Shown here one piece after another: positions 44,976 through 51,689 of a stretch of 64,000 nucleotides of DNA. The notes beneath the pieces are model-generated. The model worked only from the letters and a program-made list of their open reading frames with translations, was not told where the DNA came from and ran no database searches. The stretch covers positions 1,488,001 through 1,552,000 of the forward strand of contig NZ_JAPDPC010000001.1 in NCBI RefSeq assembly GCF_026283945.1, read 5' to 3'. Every line of letters begins with the position of its first letter. The first letter of the stretch is position 1. Source of the stretch: Dyella humicola. GTDB taxonomy: Bacteria; Pseudomonadota; Gammaproteobacteria; Xanthomonadales; Rhodanobacteraceae. The position numbers and the translations under genes were made by a program.

Positions 44976-45287
44976 CCTACATGCAAGCAAAGTTGTTGGC
45001 AATGTTCCGCAATACCTTGTTTTGTCGACCACTGCTGTCGAGCGAGTCGAGCCATATTCACGATAGGCCGATCTACGGTGTAACAGGTATGAATCAGCTT
45101 TGTCCCATGGCAGCCTGACCAATACCAGAATCAACCATCAAGAGCATCGTCAAGTACCTGATTTCTTGAGCATCACGTAGGTGAACACGGTTACCGTCCA
45201 AGTGGCACGCATGTTGCGATCACGATGTGCTGGGTCGGCAACTCCAGCAACACAGGGGGTCACCGCATCGTTCCAGGAGTAATGACT

Positions 45288-46139
45288 ATGCGTAAGACTC
45301 TAATAGCAACTGCGATAGTGCTGGGACTGGGCTTGGCTCTCCCCGCATTCGCAAGTGACAACACCAATACCGCTGGCGATTACAGCACCCAAAGCAACAC
45401 CACCAGTGAGGCGAACCCGATCACCATCACCACTACTGACTCGTTCAATACCAGCAGTGTCGAGTCCAACAGCACCTTGTCCGGCACCGTAAGCAACTTG
45501 AGCGTCTCCTACATTGGCAACTATGTGTCCAATGAGGGCGACGCCAATGGCGGACGTGGCGGCAACGGTGGCAAGGGCGAGGGTGGCAAGGGTGATGGCG
45601 GCAAGGGCGGCTCCGGCGGTGACGGCGGCAACGCTCATGCCCGTAGTGGCCATGCCGGCGGCAGTGGCGCCAACAGTGGCGGACAAGGGTCGTTCTCCGG
45701 CGCGGCTGGTGGCGATTCTGATGGCGACAACTACGCCAATGCTCATTCGCGCAATCATGGTTCGGGTAGCAGTGGCGCCGCGACTGGCGGAAACGGCACG
45801 TGGGCAGGCGGAGCCGGGACGGCCGGAGCCGCTACGTCGACCAGCGGTGCAGCCACTTCCACTGGCGGTACCAGCGGCGCAGCGACGGCCGATGCCGGTG
45901 CAGGCGCAGCGGGTGGTGCCGGCGGTAGCGGTACGGGTGGTGCTGGCACGGGTGGCGCGGGCGCAGCCGGTGGTGCAGGCGGTTCAACCTCCGCCAACGG
46001 CGGTACCTTCGACATGTCGAACAACATGGGCGGCGCAGCCGCAGCGGCGGCCGGCATTTCGATCCTGGCGCAGAACAGCGGTGCGGCATCGCTGGTGCAA
46101 CAGGGCGTGAGTGTTCAGGCCAATCTGACAGTCCATTGA
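45288..46139 (+). CDS. Gly-rich exported protein with QNSG C-terminal motif (cassette gene 1)
   Basis: 283 residues. Signal MRKTLIATAIVLGLGLALPAFA. Residues about 23-80 are Ser/Thr/Asn-rich (NTNTAGDYSTQSNTTSEAN), 90-130 are GGxGGKG repeats, then Gly/Ala/Ser/Thr-rich low complexity. The last 40 residues (GGTFDMSNNMGG..., GISILAQNSGAASLVQQGV) are not low complexity and recur in the next gene. It is the likely main secreted subunit of a fibre or matrix. There is no cysteine in the mature protein. Start ATG 45288 is favoured over ATG 45282 by the AGGAG spacing (8 against 2 bases). Other readings: PE_PGRS-like, or glycine-rich adhesin. Confidence 0.85.
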   Translation: MRKTLIATAIVLGLGLALPAFASDNTNTAGDYSTQSNTTSEANPITITTTDSFNTSSVESNSTLSGTVSNLSVSYIGNYVSNEGDANGGRGGNGGKGEGGKGDGGKGGSGGDGGNAHARSGHAGGSGANSGGQGSFSGAAGGDSDGDNYANAHSRNHGSGSSGAATGGNGTWAGGAGTAGAATSTSGAATSTGGTSGAATADAGAGAAGGAGGSGTGGAGTGGAGAAGGAGGSTSANGGTFDMSNNMGGAAAAAAGISILAQNSGAASLVQQGVSVQANLTVH

Positions 46140-46269
46140 GTAGTAGGGACACGGCACGGCGGGATTTACACCCCACCGTGCCGGTTTGTCGCCGCTGATT
46201 GGGCGAGGAGGATCGCGATGAGGTGTCCTCGCGGTCGGTGTGGTGGTCTGCAACTTGGGAGAGGTTACC

Positions 46270-46689
46270 GTGCGTATCTTCCGTCAGATGCTTGCTTGTG
46301 CCGCGCTGGGCGTGGCTGTAATGCCCGCTGCCGTTCTGGCTGACGACGACGGCATTCCGCCCGCCTACCTGATCACGGGTGATGATTCGCCCGTGGGCGT
46401 GTATGTGGCTGCGGTGCGATGCGATTGCAGCAATGAGGCGGAGGACCTTGGGCAGGCGGTCGACGGTACCACGCTGTCGAACTCGAGCGGTGGCACGTCG
46501 GTGACACAGAACACGACGTTGACGGGCTCGCAGTCCAACGATTCCGCCGACCATATCGTCTCGGGATCCAACCTCATTACGGGCAACTCATTTGCTGGTG
46601 AGGCGGGCATCCCTGTGGTGATCCAGAACTCTGGCAGCAACGTATTGATCCAGAACGCGACTGTCTTAAATGTAGAGTTCAAGCCGTGA
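46270..46689 (+). CDS. Small exported protein sharing the QNSG motif (cassette gene 2)
   Basis: 139 residues with GTG start (46270) and GGAGAGG upstream. Signal VRIFRQMLACAALGVAVMPAAVLA. A VRCDCSNEAEDLGQ segment holds two cysteines. After a Ser/Thr/Asn-rich part (LSNSSGGTSVTQNTTLTG), the C-terminus GIPVVIQNSGSNVLIQNATVL closely matches the C-terminus of gene 1 (GISILAQNSGAASLVQQGV). Candidate minor subunit or nucleator of the same fibre. Its stop overlaps the start of the peptidase gene (GTGA), so the two are coupled. Confidence 0.8.
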   Translation: MRIFRQMLACAALGVAVMPAAVLADDDGIPPAYLITGDDSPVGVYVAAVRCDCSNEAEDLGQAVDGTTLSNSSGGTSVTQNTTLTGSQSNDSADHIVSGSNLITGNSFAGEAGIPVVIQNSGSNVLIQNATVLNVEFKP

Positions 46690-47372
46690 ATAGATTCGCG
46701 GCGCTGCTGGCGGTACTGGCGGCGCTTTCGTCCGGAATTCATGCCAGTACGCCGGTGGGCGTGCTGGGCGGGCAGGGCAACACCTATACAGTGCACCTTA
46801 CGAGCCTCAAGGAGGCGCGTTACAAGAGCACCTTGCACCAAAAATATGATTTCAGCTGCGGCTCGGCTGCGGTGGCCACGTTGCTGACTTATCAGTACGG
46901 CTATCCCATGAACGAGCAAGTCGCGTTCGAGCAGATGTATACGCACGGGGACCGCGCGAAGATCAGCAAGGAGGGCTTTTCGCTGCTCGACATCAAGCGC
47001 TTCCTGGGAGCCAATGGGTTCGAAGCCGACGGTTTCAAAGTGCCGCTCGACCGACTGGAGAAGGAGAGACTCCCCGCCATTGTGTTGATCGACGACAAGG
47101 GCTATCACCATTTCGTGGTGATCAAGGGCATCCGCAATGATCGCGTGCTCGTGGGAGATCCTGCGCGGGGCACGCGCATCATTCCCATCGATCACTTCAT
47201 GACGTTATGGAAGAACGGGCTTCTCTTCGTGATCCACAATCGCCGAAACTTGGCGGTGTTCAATAGCCCGAATGACTGGAAGGTCGCTCCGTTGGCGCCG
47301 TTGGACACCAGCATCGACCGCAACGGTCTCTTCAACATGGTAATGCCCAAGCGCGGGCCGGACGACCTCTGA
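46686..47372 (+). CDS. C39 family peptidase, periplasmic (FapD-like; cassette gene 3)
   Basis: 228 residues. Signal MNRFAALLAVLAALSSGIHA. A papain-like C39 triad is visible: Cys58 in KYDFSCGSAAVATLL, His141/142 in KGYHHFVVIKG, and Asp158 in VLVGDPARG. C39 enzymes cleave after Gly-Gly in leaders of bacteriocins and of Fap-type proteins. Unlike ABC-bound C39 domains it is a free exported protein, as FapD is. Gene 4 carries a suitable Gly-Gly site (see below). GTG start at 46686 overlapping the previous stop. Confidence 0.87.
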   Translation: MNRFAALLAVLAALSSGIHASTPVGVLGGQGNTYTVHLTSLKEARYKSTLHQKYDFSCGSAAVATLLTYQYGYPMNEQVAFEQMYTHGDRAKISKEGFSLLDIKRFLGANGFEADGFKVPLDRLEKERLPAIVLIDDKGYHHFVVIKGIRNDRVLVGDPARGTRIIPIDHFMTLWKNGLLFVIHNRRNLAVFNSPNDWKVAPLAPLDTSIDRNGLFNMVMPKRGPDDL

Positions 47373-47382
47373 GGGCATGGCC

Positions 47383-47979
47383 ATGAAGCCGATCATCCGC
47401 ATCATTTGCTTGAGCACGGTTTTACTGACCGGCGGCCCCGGGATTTACGCTGCGCTGGCGCAAGAGTCCGCACCGTTGTCTGCGACCCCTCCGGTGTCCC
47501 CACAGCAGCTGTCCATCGTTGCGGCTCAGCACGCCAGCGAAACCGGCAGCAGCAGCGAAATGACTGGCTGGACTGCCGTCAGCGAGGACACACTCGACGA
47601 CATGCGTGGTGGCTTCGACCTGGGCAACGGGCTGGTGGCGTCCTTGGGTATCGATCGCGCCGTGTATGTCAACGGCGACCTGGTCACGTCGACCAGCTTC
47701 AATATCCCCGATATCTCGCACATCACCACGACGCAGGCCGCGGCGCTGAATACAGCGCTCAACTCGGTCTCGCTGACCCAGGTCGGTCCGAACAATACGT
47801 TCGATCCCGGGTCACTTGGCCACACTACGGCCGCAACGGTCATTCAGAACACGCTGAACAATCAGAACATCCAAAGCATCACCACCATCAACGCTTCATC
47901 CAATTCGCTAAACGCATTCCGGCAGGCGAATTTTCAGAGTGCGTTGCAGCAGGCCGAGCTGCAATCGTTGGGGCACTGA
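47383..47979 (+). CDS. Exported protein with double-glycine processing motif (cassette gene 4)
   Basis: 198 residues. Signal-like MKPIIRIICLSTVLLTGGPGIYAALAQ. The motif WTAVSEDTLDDMRGG ends at residues 76-77, matching the double-glycine leader pattern LSxxELxxMxGG, followed by FDLGNGLVASLGIDRAVYVNGDLV. I recall similar MRGGF...GIDRAVYVNG proteins in proteobacteria, mostly annotated as hypothetical. Its C-terminus ATVIQNTLNNQNIQSITTIN has a weak relative of the QNSG motif. Likely substrate of the neighbouring peptidase. ATG 47383 is preferred over ATG 47377 from the position of GAGGG. Alternative: an adhesin without processing. Confidence 0.8.
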   Translation: MKPIIRIICLSTVLLTGGPGIYAALAQESAPLSATPPVSPQQLSIVAAQHASETGSSSEMTGWTAVSEDTLDDMRGGFDLGNGLVASLGIDRAVYVNGDLVTSTSFNIPDISHITTTQAAALNTALNSVSLTQVGPNNTFDPGSLGHTTAATVIQNTLNNQNIQSITTINASSNSLNAFRQANFQSALQQAELQSLGH

Positions 47980-48091
47980 TCGCCATGGAACGCACGCCAT
48001 CCGAAGTCGCTGTTTTTCTTTCGAACGCTGCAGCCCATGGTTGCAGCGCGCTCGTACACCATCGACCTTAATCAGAGAATCATAAGGAAGC

Positions 48092-49690
48092 ATGATGCGA
48101 TACGCAGCGAAGCGATACCTATGGTCGGCAGGGTGCGCGGGCCTGGTTGCACTGGGCGCCCCCGTTGCAGCTCAACAAGGCGCGGCATCGCAACCGGCCC
48201 CGTCAGCAACGCAATCGGTTCCAGCAGCGCAACCGGCCCCGCCAGCAACGCAATCGGTTCCAGCAGCGCAACCGGCGCCTGCAACGCAGGCTGCTCCAAC
48301 AGCGCAACCAGCTGGAGCAACAGGAGCATCCACGGCTCCGCCATCCGCGAACGGCGTCGCCTCCGACGACGTACGCAAGAAAGTGGCGGAGCAGGGTGAG
48401 CGCATCGATGCGATGCGCAGCCAGATCAGCGCGCAGATCGAGCAGCTCGATGCGATGAAGCACGCCCTGGCGGCGCAGGAAGCCGATTACCAGGCGTTGC
48501 GGCACGCGGTGGGTATGGATGAGCTGGACAAGCAGCGCGCGGGCAGCATATCGGCGGGTGGGCCTGGTGCGTCGGCGCTGCCCATGCCGGCGGGCCAGGC
48601 ACTTGCGTCCAACGCACCATCGACCAGTGGGCAGTCATCTCCGCAATCTTCCGATGCATCAGGTCAGCAGCCGGTCGGCGAGGCGCCGAAGGTCGATACC
48701 CGCCCGCCCGAGGTGGCGCCGATCTTCCAGCAACCTGGCGTGTTGACACCAAAGGGTAAGTTCATACTCGAACCGGCTTACCAGTACGAATATTCATCAG
48801 CGGAGCGCGTGGCACTGGTCGGTTACACCGTGATCCCGGCGATCCTTATCGGTCTTATCGACGCGCGCCAGGTCAGGACCACCACTCAGATCGGCTGGCT
48901 CACGACACGCTACGGCATTACCAATCGGCTGGAAATCGAAGTGCGCGTGCCATATGTCTACCAACATACCGACACGGTGAGTCGTGAAATCTTCACGGGT
49001 TCCGCTACCGACGTCGCCTTCGGATCCAGTGGCAACGGAATCGGCGATGTCGAGGCGACGGCACGCTACCAGATCAACGTTGGCGGTCCCGACAAGGCAT
49101 TTTATGTGGGTTGGCTGCGCTTCAAGTCCCGCACCGGCAGGGATCCGTTCGATGTCACCACGGACTGCGTACAGCGCTGCGTGGAGGCCGTGATCAATGG
49201 GACGAATGAGGCGAACCTCCAGGCGACAGGCACCGGCTTGCCCCTGCAGCAGCCGCAAGGCACAGGCTTCTATGCGTTGCAGCCGGGCGTCACCTGGCTG
49301 TATCCGTCCGATCCGGTGGTGTTCTTTGGCAACGTGAGCTACCTGCACAACTTCCCACGCAACAACGTCAGCCGAAACATCCTGCTGGGCGGCACGGAGT
49401 ATCTGGGCAAGATTTCGGAAGGCGACATTGCGGATGTGAGTATCGGCATGGGTTTGTCGCTCAACGAGAGGGCCTCGTTAAGTATCGGCTACGACCAGAG
49501 CTTTGTGGGCGTGACCAAGCAGAACAACAAGACCGTGCCTGGCTCCGTGAAAACCGTGCTCGGCACGCTGTTGATCGGTGGATCATGGCGCATGACCGAC
49601 AAGCGCACGCTCAACTTCACCCTGGGCGTGGGCGTGACCCGCGATACGCCGGATGCGACGGTCACCGTGCGCGTGCCGATGATGTACTAG
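48092..49690 (+). CDS. Outer-membrane barrel exporter with repeat and coiled-coil N-terminus (FapF-like; cassette gene 5)
   Basis: 532 residues. After a signal (WSAGCAGLVALGAPVAA) there is a Pro/Ala/Gln linker with 13-residue repeats (QPAPSATQSVPAA, about 30-75), then a coiled coil (VRKKVAEQGERIDAMRSQISAQIEQLDAMKHALAAQ, landmark, about 92-140), a second linker (KVDTRPPEVAPIFQQPGV) and a barrel of about 320 residues (KFILEPAYQYEYSS... TLGVGVTRDTPDATVTVRVPMMY). This order (helical periplasmic part, then barrel) matches FapF, the trimeric pore of Fap amyloid export. It would export the subunits made by genes 1, 2 and 4. Two adjacent ATGs; the second (48095) fits AAGGA better. Confidence 0.82.
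   Translation: MMRYAAKRYLWSAGCAGLVALGAPVAAQQGAASQPAPSATQSVPAAQPAPPATQSVPAAQPAPATQAAPTAQPAGATGASTAPPSANGVASDDVRKKVAEQGERIDAMRSQISAQIEQLDAMKHALAAQEADYQALRHAVGMDELDKQRAGSISAGGPGASALPMPAGQALASNAPSTSGQSSPQSSDASGQQPVGEAPKVDTRPPEVAPIFQQPGVLTPKGKFILEPAYQYEYSSAERVALVGYTVIPAILIGLIDARQVRTTTQIGWLTTRYGITNRLEIEVRVPYVYQHTDTVSREIFTGSATDVAFGSSGNGIGDVEATARYQINVGGPDKAFYVGWLRFKSRTGRDPFDVTTDCVQRCVEAVINGTNEANLQATGTGLPLQQPQGTGFYALQPGVTWLYPSDPVVFFGNVSYLHNFPRNNVSRNILLGGTEYLGKISEGDIADVSIGMGLSLNERASLSIGYDQSFVGVTKQNNKTVPGSVKTVLGTLLIGGSWRMTDKRTLNFTLGVGVTRDTPDATVTVRVPMMY
48189..48279 (+). repeat. 39-bp tandem repeat inside the barrel-protein gene
   Basis: Unit CGCAACCGGCCCC... of 39 bases (13 codons) at 48189-48227 and 48228-48266 with a partial third copy. 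Only a few base changes separate the copies, so the array is young or gene-converted and may vary in length between strains. Confidence 0.9.
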
Positions 49691-49744
49691 GGCCAGTTCG
49701 CCTATCCGCATGGTGAGCGATTTATGCGCAGGCCTTGGAGCATA

Positions 49745-49768
49745 CTCACCGCTCCGAAGAGCGGTGAG
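49745..49768. terminator. Hairpin between the cassette and the GST gene
   Basis: Stem CTCACCGCTC / GAGCGGTGAG with loop CGAA. No T tract, between two convergent genes. Confidence 0.55.
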
Positions 49769-49780
49769 GCGTCGCCGCGG

Positions 49781-50392
49781 TTAAAGACCTTCCTGCTGCA
49801 TGGCAGCCTTCACGCCGGCATCGTCAAGCATACGCTGCTGAAAGCGAGCGAGGTTATCCAGTCCTTCCAGGTTTACACCCTTGGCCATGGCCCAACGCAA
49901 CACCACGAAGAGGTAGGGGTCGGCAAACGAACGTGTACCGGTCAGCCATTCCCGGCCGGTCAGTTGCGCATCCAGTCGCTCGTAGTAGGCGCGCAACTTC
50001 GCTAGCGCCGTGCTGCGCAATGCTTCCTGTGCGGCTTCACCCTCGACGAAACGTTCCGGTCGGAACACTGGGCGAAATGCTGGATGCAGATCTGAGTTGA
50101 TATAGGCCAGCCAACGGTTCACTTCCGCGCGGCCGCGAGCGCTGCCGTCACCGCCCAGGCCGGATTCCGGGTACTTGTCCGCCAGATAGTTGAGGATGGC
50201 TGCATTCTCGGTCAGTACCCAACCATCATTCTCCTGTAGCGCCGGTACGACGCCGCCCGGACTGATGTTGAGGTACGCCGGGGAGCGCAGTTCCTCACGT
50301 TCGACACGATGCGTCTCAAAGGGCTGGCCAATCCATTCCAGTGCGATATGGTCGGCCAGCGAGCAGGCGCCCGGCAGGTAATACAGCTTCAT
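49781..50392 (-). CDS. Glutathione S-transferase
   Basis: 203 residues, GST fold: thioredoxin-like N-terminal domain (MKLYYLPGACSLADHIALEW, GGVVPALQ cis-Pro and LTENAAILNYLADKYP glutathione motif), then an all-helical C-terminal domain (SFADPYLFVVLRWA). Beta-class-like: the N-terminal LPGACSLADHI places a Cys where beta-class GSTs (for example PmGST) have Cys10. Cytoplasmic detoxification role. It converges with the secretion cassette and diverges from nothing. Confidence 0.92.
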   Translation of the reverse strand: MKLYYLPGACSLADHIALEWIGQPFETHRVEREELRSPAYLNISPGGVVPALQENDGWVLTENAAILNYLADKYPESGLGGDGSARGRAEVNRWLAYINSDLHPAFRPVFRPERFVEGEAAQEALRSTALAKLRAYYERLDAQLTGREWLTGTRSFADPYLFVVLRWAMAKGVNLEGLDNLARFQQRMLDDAGVKAAMQQEGL

Positions 50393-50449
50393 GCGTTGTT
50401 TCCTTGGGCTGGTGAAGCTGTCCAGTGTCGCCGGTCGGGCGACTTCGCC

Positions 50450-51136
50450 TCAAGCTTCGTTAAGGCGCCGCGCTTGCTTACGTTGTCCCAACCAGCCAGT
50501 CAGGCAGACGCCGATGACCAGCAGCGCGTCTAGTGTCCACTTGGCCCACGGGTTGGCCTCGAACCAGGGTGCCACCCAGTGGTCGTGCGCCATCATGCGA
50601 GCGGCTGTCCAGGCAATGGCTGCCGCGCCGATGTAGACGATGATCGGGAAGCGCTCGATCAGGCGCAAAATCAACGACGAACCCCACACCACCAGCGGCA
50701 CGCTGATCGCCAGGCCGATAACCACAAGTACGATCTGACCATCGGCGGCACCGGCGATGGCCAGCACATTGTCCAGGCCCATCAAGGCGTCAGCGACGAC
50801 GATCGTGCGCATGGCCGTCCAGAAACTGCTCGCAGCGTCGACCCCATGCGCCGGTTTCGCCTCGGTTTGCAGGAGCTTCCAGGCGATCGGCAACAGCAGC
50901 AGGCCACCCGCCAACATCAGGCCGGGTAGCTCCAGCAGATAAACGACGACGCCGGTGAGCGCGATTCGCACGGCGACAGCGCCGACGGTGCCCCAGAGGA
51001 CGGCCTTCTTCTGTATTTGACGGGGGAGGTTGCGCGCTGCCAGCGCTATAACGATCGCGTTGTCGCCCGCCAGTACCAGGTCAAGCAGGACGATGGCGAG
51101 CAGGCCAGAGAGAAAATCGGTCGCGATGAATTCCAT
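50450..51136 (-). CDS. TerC family integral membrane protein (YjbE type)
   Basis: 228 residues, TerC/YjbE group: a run of membrane helices with the conserved acidic motifs LLDLVLAGDNAIVIALAARNLP and VADALMGLDNVLAIAG, which carry acidic residues within the membrane, as in manganese and tellurite-linked Alx/TerC proteins. A role in manganese efflux is known for Alx and MntX-like relatives and is not shown here. The preceding leader shows no clear yybP-ykoY manganese riboswitch. Precedes the GST gene by 57 bases, in the same direction. Confidence 0.9.
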   Translation of the reverse strand: MEFIATDFLSGLLAIVLLDLVLAGDNAIVIALAARNLPRQIQKKAVLWGTVGAVAVRIALTGVVVYLLELPGLMLAGGLLLLPIAWKLLQTEAKPAHGVDAASSFWTAMRTIVVADALMGLDNVLAIAGAADGQIVLVVIGLAISVPLVVWGSSLILRLIERFPIIVYIGAAAIAWTAARMMAHDHWVAPWFEANPWAKWTLDALLVIGVCLTGWLGQRKQARRLNEA

Positions 51137-51689
51137 AGAGGGGTCTCTGCGCGTCGGACAGATGCAGCAACAACGGACACGCGCGGCCCGCGATTACTGC
51201 AAAAGTCTCGTTCGCGGCAGAGCCGCTGCAGTGACCGGAGCGGAGTCTCGCTCGTGATGACGACCACTGCATGGGTACAAAGAAGCCGTACCCTGGAACT
51301 ACTCCCTTTTGGGGTCAGTATTGCGCCATTGTCGATGTCGTTATGCATGTCAGTCAAGCCAAGCGCCATGTTCCTGCCCTACGGCCAGAACAAACTTTTG
51401 AGCACGCTCGCTGGAACCGCGAAGGTGCGTGAATCACACCCTACTTGTTGGGGGGGCGCGAACGCGGGCTTCGGCTGGGTCGCGCCCGAGAGGGTGCGTT
51501 ACAATCAGCGGCTGATTGTGTGATTTTTTGATCGTGCCTTAGTCACGGGTGAAATCTTCGCCTAGGTCGCCGGCACGGGGACTTCAAGTGTTGCGACGCG
51601 GGCGAGGTAGCATTTCCATGTGCCCGCGCGTGCCCCGAGTGTCTGGCCTGCGCTGAGTCGAGGCGTTTATCTCCAGGGTTCTGATATAT
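51137..51689. other. Gene-free stretch between terC and acnD
   Basis: About 550 bases of divergent intergenic DNA. The only clear structure is the 19-bp palindrome at 51501-51519 followed by GTGATTTTTTG. The acnD leader behind it is about 170 bases. Confidence 0.5.
51501..51519. promoter_or_regulatory. 19-bp palindrome ACAATCAGC-G-GCTGATTGT
   Basis: Perfect palindrome with a single central base, 170 bases upstream of acnD and followed by a T run. Either an operator for acnD-prpFD or, less likely because the loop would be small, a terminator. Confidence 0.45.

Larger units (their letters stand above)
44842..45287. other. Regulatory stretch before the five-gene secretion cassette
   Basis: About 450 bases. 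Contains the prpC terminator at the left end, an inverted repeat at 44950-44975 and the ribosome binding site AGGAG at 45275-45279. Otherwise AT-rich for this genome, with no gene; a long leader or distant promoter is likely. Confidence 0.5.

Noticed and set aside
45288-46139. Ice-binding, silk or PE_PGRS protein as the identity of cassette gene 1
   Set aside because: Gly-rich content alone is not diagnostic; the neighbouring C39 peptidase and barrel explain it better as an exported fibre or matrix subunit.
51137-51300. Manganese (yybP-ykoY) riboswitch before the terC gene
   Set aside because: terC genes often carry one, but the conserved GGGGAGUAGC-type core and paired elements were not seen in the leader.
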